A stretch of 64,000 bases of DNA, taken from the NCBI GenBank assembly GCA_946402275.1, contig CAMIVY010000009.1, positions 39,035-103,034 on the forward strand. The letters run 5' to 3'. Numbering within the stretch: the stretch's first letter is position 1; each line of letters starts with the position of its first letter. Positions 37,445 through 45,878 of this stretch are shown here, piece by piece. The notes under the pieces were generated by a model, which did not search any database, had not been told where the DNA came from, and saw only the letters and a list, made by a program, of their open reading frames with translations. The stretch is from an uncultured Prevotella sp. GTDB taxonomy: Bacteria > Bacteroidota > Bacteroidia > Bacteroidales > Bacteroidaceae. Position numbers and translations under genes: made by a program.

Positions 37445-40400
37445 ATGGAACAAAAATATTTAGGCATTACGCCTTATGATGAAGATGGTGGTTTCGAATT
37501 TGCTGGTAGAAATGATGAGACATGGGCTCTATATGACAGAATTATAAGAAACGACTACACTGTATACTACGCCGCGTCAGGTGAAGGAAAATCTTCTCTA
37601 ATACGTGCAGGTCTTCTTCCCATTCTGCGTAGAAGAGACTATTTCCCAGTTTACATTGTATTTGAAGACAAAGAGTTATGGAACATTTCTTCGATTAAAG
37701 AGGTCATTGATAAAAGAATAGAAATAGAAAGCGTCAAACATAATGTATCATATGATCAATCTACATGGTCAAAATCTCGTTTTGACAAAGAACAATCAGA
37801 GATTCTAAAAAATAATTTATGGTGGAAATTGCGTAATTATTGTTTCAAGCGTGGTGATGTGGAACTTAGACCTCTTTTCATTTTTGATCAATTTGAAGAG
37901 GTCTTTACAAAAGCCAATTACGAATGGACGGATCGTTTCTTTGAGTGGTTAGAAGATATCTCGACGGACTATGTACCAGAGTCATTACGTGAGCGAATCA
38001 ATTCGTGGGGAATTGAAATGCCTACTCAAAAGAATTTTAAGGCTCTTTTCTCTTTCAGAACTGAATACCTGGGAGATTTAGACTACTGGTGCGTACAGAA
38101 GCATTTTCTTCCTTCACTTCAGGAGAATCGCATGTGTCTTAAACCCTTAACACCTAAAGGTGCAAGAGAGGTTATCGGATTAAATGAATCTTTGTTAGGT
38201 ATATATGGTGATAAAATAATACATGGGTGTGCAGAAACAAATAATGTAGGAAACGACAGTCAACCTTGTGTATATGCATTGATATTGTCAGTCGTTTGTC
38301 AAACGTTGAGCGAAATACCAGATAGAGAAAGAGTTGCCCTTTTAGATAATCTTAATAATAATCAAGATAATACAATAGATGATGTATTACTGAGATTTTA
38401 TAAAAAGAAACTTAAGGCTGTTGGTCTTGACTATATAAAAGATGAAAAAATTATTGCAGATATTGAGGATGCACTTGTAGATGAGAAAGGGAAACGTAGC
38501 CGACGCGATACAGACGAAGCAAGTATGCAATCTATATTAAGATGGATAGACCTGCTTAGTGATAAAAAAAATGGACTTGTTAAAATAATTGGGAAAAAAG
38601 AGATTGATGGGATGGTGATTAATACTGTTGAATTCCCTCACGATAGACTATGTAAAGCCATCGACTCATCAAGGAAAGAACGTCAAGGCAAAATAGCATG
38701 GAAATTAAATAGGCAAAGTGAGTGGATGCAATTCGGTATTATTGCCACAATAGTTGGTATTATTGCATTTTTGTGGAATGCATTGATGCCAGCATTAAAA
38801 CCTGTAATAATAAATGTGCTTTCTCAGACAGGATTCATTAAGGTTAAATACTTGTTTGTTCATAACTATTTACAATGGAAACAGTCTGATTTCGCAGGTT
38901 TTACTCTCGATGAAGGTTTTTCGACTTTAGTATTGATGACTCTATTAATACTCTTTATTCCATTGATAACAATATTTGTTGTTAGAAAGAGTAAAAAATG
39001 GCAGTTGATTTCATTATTTGTGTCATTATTAAGCATCGTTTTATTTGGCGTACTGTGGTTCAGAAATATGGAAATCAATTTTTCCAATGGTTACGTCAAC
39101 ATATTTACGATAATTGGATTTCTTGTAAGTTTTGCAAGTTTTTCAGTATCTCTTTCTAGATTAAGATCCTTGTATTCTAAGAGAGGAACATTGAACAACT
39201 ACATTTCGTCTAATTGGCCACTTTGGGGCGGTTATTTCATCTTTGCATCCTATGTGTTCTATGAGTGCCTTTTCAGAACAACCTTTGGCACAAATGAACC
39301 ATGCGATTCGTCATGGGCAATAATCGCATTACCTCTTTTATTCGTAATTTGGGCATATGGTTTTTATAACATTGATGTGAAAGAAAAGAAGAGACAATTA
39401 TTCACATACCTTGTGGTTTCTTTTATAATTTTACTTGCGCTATTTACAATTAGTTATATTCCATTCTATAATAAAATCAAGCAATCGTCAGGACTCTTGT
39501 TTTCTCTTATTCTTCTTATCGTCTGGATTTCTATAACAATCCATACGATGTGGACATCTAAATCAAACTCGAAATATTACATATTGTCAAATACAAAGCG
39601 CTTTTTTGCTTGCATTCTATCATTATTTGTTATATTAATAACATTCTATTTGAATTTGGGATATAATCCATTTAAGATTGCGCCTAGTTCCATCTGCCAT
39701 GTTACGTCTTGGAGAAACGTGATGGTTTATGAATCCGATTCTTTAGGTAATAAAAGATTTGGAATCGTTTATTCTACAAATGGTGACACCATAGTACCTT
39801 GTTGTATTCCTACTTGTCAAGAAACAGACTCTATGCTGACAAAAGGTGAATATCCTTTTTATGGTGGAAAAGTTCCCATTGAATCGCCATTTAAGGTCTC
39901 GCCATTTGGGAAAGATACCCTTTATGTAAACACGGACAATACCCTTATATGGGATGCATATAACAAAAGAATAACAGCTTACATTCCCGTAGTTCCTACT
40001 TTAGAGGAATATCTTCATAAAAAGAAAACTAAAAACCTCTCAAATAATAACAACCTTGCAGATTCTATAGAATATTATTCTGCAATTTTATTTGACGAGC
40101 TAAGGAATGCAAATATTAACTATGCTTTAACAGGAGTTCCGTATGGACTTGATGCATTATCTTCATTGTCTATATTAGATTCTTTACAGCATAAAGCTTT
40201 GTCAATGGAGTTGGATAAATTTACAATTTATTCTATGGATACGACTATTATGTCCGGAGGAAGAAAGAACATTCGCAAACGCATAGAGGTACTTGAAGAT
40301 AAGCATCTTGTTGATTTCCATTGCGAATTGTCTAGAAGTTTTTTGTTGTGTCTTATAAAAGACCGTGCCAATCAATTAGACATGCCCTCATTATATACTT

Positions 40401-41194
40401 TATCTAGCACTTATTTATTGTCATTTTTTACATCTGTTCCGGCGATGAATATTAATTCAATTTACAATACAGAACAAACTATTACACAAGAAACAAAAAT
40501 TGGGACGAAAGTAACAAATGAGGTGAAGAAAAAGAAAATTTCGTATAATATATATTCGGATGACATTCTAAATAGGAGAATTTTTTCATGGTATGATTTG
40601 TTTAATAGCTTGTGCCTTATGGATATGGGGTGGAATGTTAAAACATTTGAAAAAGTTTACGCTAATCCCGACAAATTCAATGATAATTTAAAAGTAATAA
40701 ATGATATTAGCAGAGAATTGTCTGAGGTTGCAGATATTATGAACTATAGAAGTAGTAAGGCGAATAACAATTCTATGGCAAATCTAATTAAGCAATTGGA
40801 AATACTCCTAAAAACAAGAGATCAGAAATTTTATGAGTCCATATTGGATCGTTTAGAAAGTATTGATCTTACTATAAACACACTAGCAGTTGACGAATCA
40901 TTAAGGCAATTAAAGGAGGATGTTCTCGGAAAGTTATTACCGGTCATGAAAGACAGACAAACAGGCATATACAATAACGATTTCGAAAACATATGTAAAA
41001 ACTTTATCTTGGTTTCTGTTTTTAGAGGAAATAATATAAAGAAAGATACGACAGACTTTTCCAATTATTTAAGCGAAAAGAACAATTTCTACTATACCAT
41101 AAAGAGTGTTAGCAATGCCAATCAAGCTTCTGAGCTAAAAAAAGAGGCGGAAAGGGTCTTGAAAGATATTATTAAAGAAGTAACAAATAAATAA
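37445..41194 (+). CDS. Membrane-anchored nSTAND ATPase with about nine transmembrane helices
   Basis: This is a 1249-residue protein. An N-terminal nSTAND NTPase starts at once (GITPYDEDGGFEFAGRNDE). Walker A is AASGEGKSSLIRAG (~43-56) and Walker B is PLFIFDQFEEVFTK (~142-155). Residues ~430-740 contain about nine hydrophobic segments (FGIIATIVGIIAFLW to FFACILSLFVILITFYL). The long C-terminal region (~745-1249) has a short WG-like stretch and is otherwise helical. This fits a STAND switch coupled to a membrane effector that could depolarise or permeabilise the cell. It lies 12 bp after the SIR2-TIR gene. Confidence 0.8.
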   Translation: MEQKYLGITPYDEDGGFEFAGRNDETWALYDRIIRNDYTVYYAASGEGKSSLIRAGLLPILRRRDYFPVYIVFEDKELWNISSIKEVIDKRIEIESVKHNVSYDQSTWSKSRFDKEQSEILKNNLWWKLRNYCFKRGDVELRPLFIFDQFEEVFTKANYEWTDRFFEWLEDISTDYVPESLRERINSWGIEMPTQKNFKALFSFRTEYLGDLDYWCVQKHFLPSLQENRMCLKPLTPKGAREVIGLNESLLGIYGDKIIHGCAETNNVGNDSQPCVYALILSVVCQTLSEIPDRERVALLDNLNNNQDNTIDDVLLRFYKKKLKAVGLDYIKDEKIIADIEDALVDEKGKRSRRDTDEASMQSILRWIDLLSDKKNGLVKIIGKKEIDGMVINTVEFPHDRLCKAIDSSRKERQGKIAWKLNRQSEWMQFGIIATIVGIIAFLWNALMPALKPVIINVLSQTGFIKVKYLFVHNYLQWKQSDFAGFTLDEGFSTLVLMTLLILFIPLITIFVVRKSKKWQLISLFVSLLSIVLFGVLWFRNMEINFSNGYVNIFTIIGFLVSFASFSVSLSRLRSLYSKRGTLNNYISSNWPLWGGYFIFASYVFYECLFRTTFGTNEPCDSSWAIIALPLLFVIWAYGFYNIDVKEKKRQLFTYLVVSFIILLALFTISYIPFYNKIKQSSGLLFSLILLIVWISITIHTMWTSKSNSKYYILSNTKRFFACILSLFVILITFYLNLGYNPFKIAPSSICHVTSWRNVMVYESDSLGNKRFGIVYSTNGDTIVPCCIPTCQETDSMLTKGEYPFYGGKVPIESPFKVSPFGKDTLYVNTDNTLIWDAYNKRITAYIPVVPTLEEYLHKKKTKNLSNNNNLADSIEYYSAILFDELRNANINYALTGVPYGLDALSSLSILDSLQHKALSMELDKFTIYSMDTTIMSGGRKNIRKRIEVLEDKHLVDFHCELSRSFLLCLIKDRANQLDMPSLYTLSSTYLLSFFTSVPAMNINSIYNTEQTITQETKIGTKVTNEVKKKKISYNIYSDDILNRRIFSWYDLFNSLCLMDMGWNVKTFEKVYANPDKFNDNLKVINDISRELSEVADIMNYRSSKANNNSMANLIKQLEILLKTRDQKFYESILDRLESIDLTINTLAVDESLRQLKEDVLGKLLPVMKDRQTGIYNNDFENICKNFILVSVFRGNNIKKDTTDFSNYLSEKNNFYYTIKSVSNANQASELKKEAERVLKDIIKEVTNK

Positions 41195-41201
41195 CAAAAT
41201 T

Positions 41202-41672
41202 ATGACGGATAATTTAAATATTAAGAAACTCTGTACAGAGAAAGAGCAAGAATTGCTCGACAAGTATTTTGGCAACCTCGTAAAGGAGGCTGCTGAAGAG
41301 CGTCCCGAGACTATTGGGGAGTATACAAAAGACCTGCCGTTGAAAATCGAGGCAGAGTATGAGACCTTTCTGGAAGAACTGTGGAAGGAACATGCCCCAC
41401 AGGAACTGATGGGAACTCCACTAGTGTTTGAGGAACAAAAACTGCGTAAGTTAATGACAGACGATGATCGTGAGGGAGTAGATGCTGCTTTTAAGGATGC
41501 TACTGAACAGACATTATGGGAGCGTATAACCAAGACGAACCATAAAGATGTTACGTACTATAAGGGTCTTTTGCAGGAGTATACTCGTGATCTTCTGATG
41601 GTGATGCGCGAGGATTTCTTAGAAGAGATAACTGGCCATCATATAAAAAACAAAGCTTTTGAAGATGATTGA
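41202..41672 (+). CDS. Conserved-looking hypothetical protein
   Basis: A 156-residue, acidic, probably all-helical protein that I do not recognise. There is no signal peptide or membrane segment. It starts seven bases after the membrane STAND gene and precedes the RyR gene, so it belongs to the same run of genes. It may be a small adaptor of the STAND/RyR module. Confidence 0.55.
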   Translation: MTDNLNIKKLCTEKEQELLDKYFGNLVKEAAEERPETIGEYTKDLPLKIEAEYETFLEELWKEHAPQELMGTPLVFEEQKLRKLMTDDDREGVDAAFKDATEQTLWERITKTNHKDVTYYKGLLQEYTRDLLMVMREDFLEEITGHHIKNKAFEDD

Positions 41673-41734
41673 TGATAGACTCAATGCCTTTATTGGCTCT
41701 TTATCAAAGTAATTGATCCATTTAAATAAGAAAA

Positions 41735-42025
41735 ATGAATAAACAAATGTACACACCGCAGCCTATTGACACAACGGATGTTAAGCTGCCAAAGGAATTA
41801 GAACAGTTGGTAGAGCAGATGTCAAAGAACGTACATGAGGTATGGGCAGAAACTCGTATCAAGCAAGGATGGAAGTATGGTGAGCAACGCAATGATGAAT
41901 TGAAAACTCATCCATGCCTTGTACCATACGAGGATCTTCCTGAAGAAGAAAAAGAGTACGACCGTAATACTTCTATCGGTACGCTGAAACTAATTGTGAA
42001 GCTTGGATTCAAAATAAGACAGTAA
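41735..42025 (+). CDS. Stand-alone RyR-domain protein
   Basis: This 96-residue protein is almost entirely an RyR domain: VHEVWAETRIKQGWKYGEQR, then HPCLVPYEDLPEEEKEYDR and LKLIVKLGFKI. It is strikingly similar to the C-terminal RyR of the protease fusion at 8923-9906. RyR domains are proposed ligand sensors. As a free domain it may bind partners in trans. A hairpin terminator follows at 42045-42074, nearly identical in design to the one after the TIR-TIR gene. Confidence 0.8.
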   Translation: MNKQMYTPQPIDTTDVKLPKELEQLVEQMSKNVHEVWAETRIKQGWKYGEQRNDELKTHPCLVPYEDLPEEEKEYDRNTSIGTLKLIVKLGFKIRQ

Positions 42026-42044
42026 TTTTTTGATGTTTGATGTT

Positions 42045-42074
42045 AGAAAGAGCTGCTTCGGTGGCTCTTTTTGT
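42045..42074 (+). terminator. Hairpin terminator after the RyR gene
   Basis: The stem AAAGAGC/GCTCTTT with a 10-nt loop TGCTTCGGTG is followed by a T-run. Open frames crossing it (for example 42037-42306) are not credible genes. Confidence 0.75.
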
Positions 42075-42112
42075 TTGTAAGGACATTAACAAATATCAAA
42101 ATATTGGCGAAA

Positions 42113-43315
42113 ATGAAAAGGGTATCAGCAAAATTATTCTTCTCAGTAATGTGGAAGGGCGTATGTCAGTCGATGGAATGGTTCTTCGGTCTATTTGGGT
42201 ACAAAAAAGACGGTTTCTATGCTTGGTGCTTGTGGCGGTTGTTCGCGACGTGTACCTCAATTGTGCTGGGAATTTTAGCCGTGGTCTTCGTTTATTCACT
42301 CTGTGATACTGTATATGACAAGTATTATAAAGATACCCATTGTTATGATCCCGACTGTCCCAGATCTGAGTTTATAGCCAAGAATATCTACTATCATGAC
42401 AGTGGTCTTGGCAAGAATTATGTGTTCAATAGTCAAACAAAGGAGAGACCATTAAGGAATCTTTCATGGATTGCGATGCCTAGAGGAGCGGACTCGCTTG
42501 TTTGTTTCTGTGACGGCGAGAAACGCGGATATTTCAACAAAAATACGGGTGACGTTGTCGTTCCCGCCAAATTTAATCATGCCTGGGTTTTCTCAGAAGG
42601 TTTAGCAAGCGTAGAAGAGAATGGCTCCATTAAGTTCATTGATGGAACAGGAAAAACCATTATTGACAATGTGACAGCATATAAGCCGGAAATGGAAGGT
42701 TTGCTATTCCATGGCGGTTATTGTCTTATTACTACAAACGACGGAGAACTGTATGGTCTTATGAATAAGAAAGGAGAAATGGTTCTGCCTCAGGAATATA
42801 GTTTCATTACCTCAATGGATAATTATAGGTTATGGAGTGTCAAGAAGGGAGATGAAATGGCTGTATTCAACAAGAACCTTGTACCAATTATTCCACACAT
42901 GAAGGGGTCGATATATATTGATGAAGGTACCATTGACGTAACGATGCCAGATCATACGATGAGAAAGTATGATATGAATGGGACGCTTATCAATGACTTC
43001 TATATTGCAAGTGTTCGCACGTTGGAGTACGAAAAGGACGAAATACTCTATCGACGCTCTGTTTCGGAGGAAGTCTCTGATGATGGTGAGGTTAAAGAGT
43101 CCTCAGAGATGGTAGCATATCATCCTACTGCTACAGCAAGGCTTAGAGCATACGTTGCTGGAGATAGTTATGAAGGGCTGATGACGGCTGATGGCCATGT
43201 GGTGATGATGCCCCTTTACAAAGAAATAGAAGCCATTGACCATGATCTCTATCTCTGTACCTCGACAAACTATGACAAGGTGATTGTGAATGGAAAAGGT
43301 GAAATCGTGAAATAG
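42113..43315 (+). CDS. Membrane protein with WG-like repeats
   Basis: About 400 residues. An N-terminal region with a transmembrane helix (~45-70, CTSIVLGILAVVFVYSLC) is followed by WG/KWG-type beta repeats (GYFNKNTGDVVVPAKF, LYGLMNKKGEMVLPQEY). The repeats are expected outside the cytoplasm. ATG at 42113 is chosen because the longer frame from 42071 starts inside the terminator hairpin. Together with the next lipoprotein it forms a cell-envelope pair at the end of the island. Confidence 0.65.
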   Translation: MKRVSAKLFFSVMWKGVCQSMEWFFGLFGYKKDGFYAWCLWRLFATCTSIVLGILAVVFVYSLCDTVYDKYYKDTHCYDPDCPRSEFIAKNIYYHDSGLGKNYVFNSQTKERPLRNLSWIAMPRGADSLVCFCDGEKRGYFNKNTGDVVVPAKFNHAWVFSEGLASVEENGSIKFIDGTGKTIIDNVTAYKPEMEGLLFHGGYCLITTNDGELYGLMNKKGEMVLPQEYSFITSMDNYRLWSVKKGDEMAVFNKNLVPIIPHMKGSIYIDEGTIDVTMPDHTMRKYDMNGTLINDFYIASVRTLEYEKDEILYRRSVSEEVSDDGEVKESSEMVAYHPTATARLRAYVAGDSYEGLMTADGHVVMMPLYKEIEAIDHDLYLCTSTNYDKVIVNGKGEIVK

Positions 43316-43328
43316 AAAGGTAAAGCAT

Positions 43329-44165
43329 ATGAGAAAGTGTCTATATCTGATAATTATAGTGGCGTTGACAAGTTGTGCGGACCAGTTTGTATTAGAGGAG
43401 GGGACTATTGAACACCCCAACATGCCACCTGACAGTGAGTTTCAGGCTCTATTGGAAAAAGCCAAGTGGGGCGACGGCCTAGCATATCGCAAACTAGCAG
43501 ATTGTTATAGGGATGGAAATGGTGTCAAACGGGATTTCATAGGAATGCTAAGCATGGCGTCTCTGGCCGATGACTATAGAGGTATTAATCGGATGGAGGA
43601 ATATCTGGACAGTTTGCCTAAAAATTCTGAATTCAATCTTCTCATAGACTGTGTAGAGAAGTTTGAGCAGAAACAAACGGATGAAGCACAGACTCTTCTT
43701 GAAGGCCTTGTTGCAAACGGCTCTCCTGATGGCTATGCGATAAAAGGAATTTCTGTTTTGGAAAATGGTGATAGTTTGGAGGCCAAACGTCTATTCGAAT
43801 TTGCTGCGGAGAATGGGAGCAGCTTGGGCGAACTGCTATTATGCATCCCTGACTGGCGAGGAGCAATGAAACCAAGTATTGAAAAACTTGCCGCACTAAC
43901 AGATAAAATTCCTTGGGTTAATAATGTACTTGCTGAGACTTATACAGGTAAAAGAGGATACGATATGAAGGATGATGAAAAGGCCGCATATTATTATCTG
44001 AAAGCTGATAAACAAGCATGTCTGACTAAAAATGGTGCCAAATGGCTATTCAACTATATAAGGAATAACGGAGATCTTCATCTGAGCCCATCCGATGTGG
44101 AACGACTTCAAATACTCGCCGGAGAGAATCTGATATTAGCCGTTGATACCATTGTTGTACAATAA
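43329..44165 (+). CDS. Sel1-repeat lipoprotein
   Basis: The 278-residue protein begins with a lipoprotein signal (MRKCLYLIIIVALTSCAD); the lipobox cysteine is residue 16. Sel1-like repeats follow (GDGLAYRKLADCYRDGNGVK, and a later YDMKDDEKAAYYYLKADK). It is probably periplasmic or outer-membrane anchored and acts as a protein-interaction scaffold. It lies 13 bp after the WG membrane protein. Confidence 0.75.
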   Translation: MRKCLYLIIIVALTSCADQFVLEEGTIEHPNMPPDSEFQALLEKAKWGDGLAYRKLADCYRDGNGVKRDFIGMLSMASLADDYRGINRMEEYLDSLPKNSEFNLLIDCVEKFEQKQTDEAQTLLEGLVANGSPDGYAIKGISVLENGDSLEAKRLFEFAAENGSSLGELLLCIPDWRGAMKPSIEKLAALTDKIPWVNNVLAETYTGKRGYDMKDDEKAAYYYLKADKQACLTKNGAKWLFNYIRNNGDLHLSPSDVERLQILAGENLILAVDTIVVQ

Positions 44166-44203
44166 ACCATCGGTTCTGAACGTTCTATAGATATAGATTG
44201 CGT

Positions 44204-45187
44204 ATGAGTTTGTTAGATTTATTTCGTAAAAAAGCCATGCCCCAGGATGACAATGGCGAAAAGGTCATTGATTTGTCTGACAGCACCCAATACCCAGCTA
44301 GTGTATTGACAGATTTGAATTGTGTCTTTGCGTTAGGTGATGACAGCGAAAACATGCTTGGATTTCTTCACGGCAAATGGACGCGACCATCTTTTCACTG
44401 GGGATGGGATGATATAACACATAAAGATGCTGTAAATAGTGAGTTCTTGCAACGGGCTTTCTATCAATTGGATATGCAACACAGGAAACGTCGTGATGCA
44501 ATGATTGCTTCTGAAGGGTATAAGTTTGTCTGGAAAAACAAAAAAATTGAGCCAGTTCCTGGACTGATAACCGGTGAGGAATTGTGCAGATATCTGACCC
44601 GATCACGTGAGTGGGGATTGGAAAGCATGAAAAATATTAATGCCCGTGAAGAAAAGGATGCCCAACGTTGGAGGTTGAACCCTACCTATGAAGAATTGAT
44701 GGCAGAACTGGATAAAGGTGATGAGGAAGCTGATTACCATCATAGAGATATGGGCTGCGGCATGCTTCGGTTCACAAGCAAGTCATACAGTAACAAACAA
44801 TCATTTATCGTCAATACGTCTTTAAAGAAAGCATATCCTATCTCCGAACCAGATGGTACTCTTGTTGGCTTTACTAAAGATGATATCGACTGGGATAACG
44901 TTAGCCAACTTGAGCATAATGGCGATGCTTATAGACTGCAAGCGTGTTACTATTTCGGCGTTGAGGATTATAAGGACGGTGTGGCTCGTGTCGAGTGGAT
45001 GTTGTACCCTGATGGGAGATATTTTGCTGACGAGGATGGATTTGGCATGGAGGATAATGACGAGGTGAACGTTAGTGCCTACATTGACACAGAGTGTCGT
45101 GTGTTAGTGAAGTTCCAGGATATGGAAGGGAAGTCGTTATTTAATGAAGCCTTAAAGAAGTTAGAGGAATTGAGGTCTCAAAAGTGA
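44204..45187 (+). CDS. Hypothetical protein, last gene of the island
   Basis: About 327 residues, soluble, with no domain I recognise. The middle is charged and tryptophan-rich, and the C-terminal part looks alpha/beta (DYKDGVARVEWMLYPDGRY). ATG at 44204 is preferred over an in-frame TTG at 44198. A perfect 14-bp hairpin follows 18 bp downstream. Confidence 0.6.
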   Translation: MSLLDLFRKKAMPQDDNGEKVIDLSDSTQYPASVLTDLNCVFALGDDSENMLGFLHGKWTRPSFHWGWDDITHKDAVNSEFLQRAFYQLDMQHRKRRDAMIASEGYKFVWKNKKIEPVPGLITGEELCRYLTRSREWGLESMKNINAREEKDAQRWRLNPTYEELMAELDKGDEEADYHHRDMGCGMLRFTSKSYSNKQSFIVNTSLKKAYPISEPDGTLVGFTKDDIDWDNVSQLEHNGDAYRLQACYYFGVEDYKDGVARVEWMLYPDGRYFADEDGFGMEDNDEVNVSAYIDTECRVLVKFQDMEGKSLFNEALKKLEELRSQK

Positions 45188-45205
45188 TATTATTTATTAT
45201 GGTAT

Positions 45206-45241
45206 AAGAGGGTGTGTCATTTTGAAGTGACACACCCTCTT
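45206..45241 (+). terminator. Perfect 14-bp hairpin closing the island
   Basis: Two 14-nt arms (45206-45219 and 45228-45241; core GGGTGTGTCA/TGACACACCC) surround the 8-nt loop TTTTGAAG. The stem is strong, but there is no long T-run on the plus strand. It could act as a terminator or be the remains of two IS terminal repeats. Confidence 0.55.
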
Positions 45242-45507
45242 CATGTAACGATGGATAACCCTTGCAAATTTATATATTTACTGATATCAGAAGAAAAGTT
45301 GTTAAATAATAAATAAAAAACGTTGTTTTTAGCGTGGGTTGTGTTTTTTTTAGAATTTTTTGTGTAATTTTGCGATGTTGGTATAATAACGTCCTTAAGA
45401 CTACTAAAAAATGAGAATATGGAAGATTATTAGCGCTGCTTCATAACGTCATCAACGACGTTGGTTTGTTGTGGCGTGTTTTTCCTTCTAATAATCACGC
45501 CATTTCT

Positions 45508-45570
45508 GCGCCAATTTTTCGCCAATTTTTGTATTTTGCGTCATTTTTGCGCCAATTTTGCGCCAATTTT
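45508..45570 (+). repeat. Five GCGCCAATTTT-type repeats
   Basis: The 11-bp unit GCGCCAATTTT occurs at 45508, 45549 and 45560, with variants CGCCAATTTTT (45520) and GCGTCATTTTT (45538). Copies are spaced at about one or two helical turns, all on the same strand, just outside attL. Confidence 0.8.
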
Positions 45571-45628
45571 CGTTTCAAATTTGGAACTGATAACCAAAAA
45601 TGGAAATCAAATTCCTGCCTATGAAAAA

Positions 45629-45661
45629 CCGGAAATCCTGCTGATTTACAGGGATTTCCGG
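45629..45661. repeat. Inverted repeat next to attL
   Basis: CCGGAAATCC (45629-45638) and GGATTTCCGG (45652-45661) form a perfect 10-bp stem with a 13-nt loop, 22 bp outside the att core. It may be a terminator for flanking host transcription. Confidence 0.6.
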
Positions 45662-45682
45662 CATTTTCGGTGTTTAACCTTC

Positions 45683-45698
45683 TTGGGTGCCCGGACGG
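45683..45698. repeat. attL: attL core: 16-bp copy of the tRNA-His 3' end
   Basis: TTGGGTGCCCGGACGG is identical to 63946-63961, where it is the 3' end of an intact tRNA-His gene. Here it is not followed by the rest of a tRNA, as expected for the duplicated att site of a tRNA-integrating element. Confidence 0.85.
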
Positions 45699-45813
45699 CA
45701 CACTTTCGGAAAAATCATTTTTAATAGGATATTTGAGAATGTGAGTGTATATAGGAGTTTTGGAGAGGTCTAAAATTCCATCTGATTATAAAAAATTGCA
45801 TTTTGGCACACAA

Positions 45814-45837
45814 ATCACGGGAAAAATACGGGAATTT
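45814..45837 (+). repeat. Left 24-bp arm repeat
   Basis: The 24-bp repeat has core CACGGGAAAAATACGGGAAT and is identical to 63869-63892 in the same orientation. A further ACGGGAATTTTG unit follows directly. It lies 115 bp inside attL and upstream of the integrase, a position suited to arm-type integrase binding. Confidence 0.8.
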
Positions 45838-45850
45838 CACGGGAATTTTG

Positions 45851-45858
45851 TATCTTTG
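45851..45858 (+). promoter_or_regulatory. -7 box of the integrase promoter
   Basis: TATCTTTG matches TAnnTTTG and lies 20 bp before the integrase ATG. No good TTTG lies at the usual distance; instead the ACGGGAA repeats overlap the -33 region, so the integrase could repress its own promoter. Confidence 0.55.
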
Positions 45859-45878
45859 CACTCGGATGTTATTTATAT

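Larger units (their letters stand above)
45242..45682. other. Gene-free stretch left of attL
   Basis: No convincing gene is seen here. It holds a TAATTTTG -7-like box (45365-45372), followed by an 11-codon frame starting MRIWKIISAAS (45411-45446). An AACGTC/GACGTT inverted repeat lies near 45443-45460. Five 11-bp repeats and a 10-bp hairpin (listed separately) complete it. The longest open frame (45461-45724) runs across these repeats and the att site and is rejected. Confidence 0.5.

Noticed and set aside
42037..42306. Open frame overlapping the terminator after the RyR gene
   Set aside because: It begins in the hairpin and overlaps the WG membrane protein in another frame.
45461..45724. 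87-codon open frame across the GCGCCAATTTT repeats and attL
   Set aside because: Its residues come from repeats and the tRNA fragment; no homologous domain is visible.
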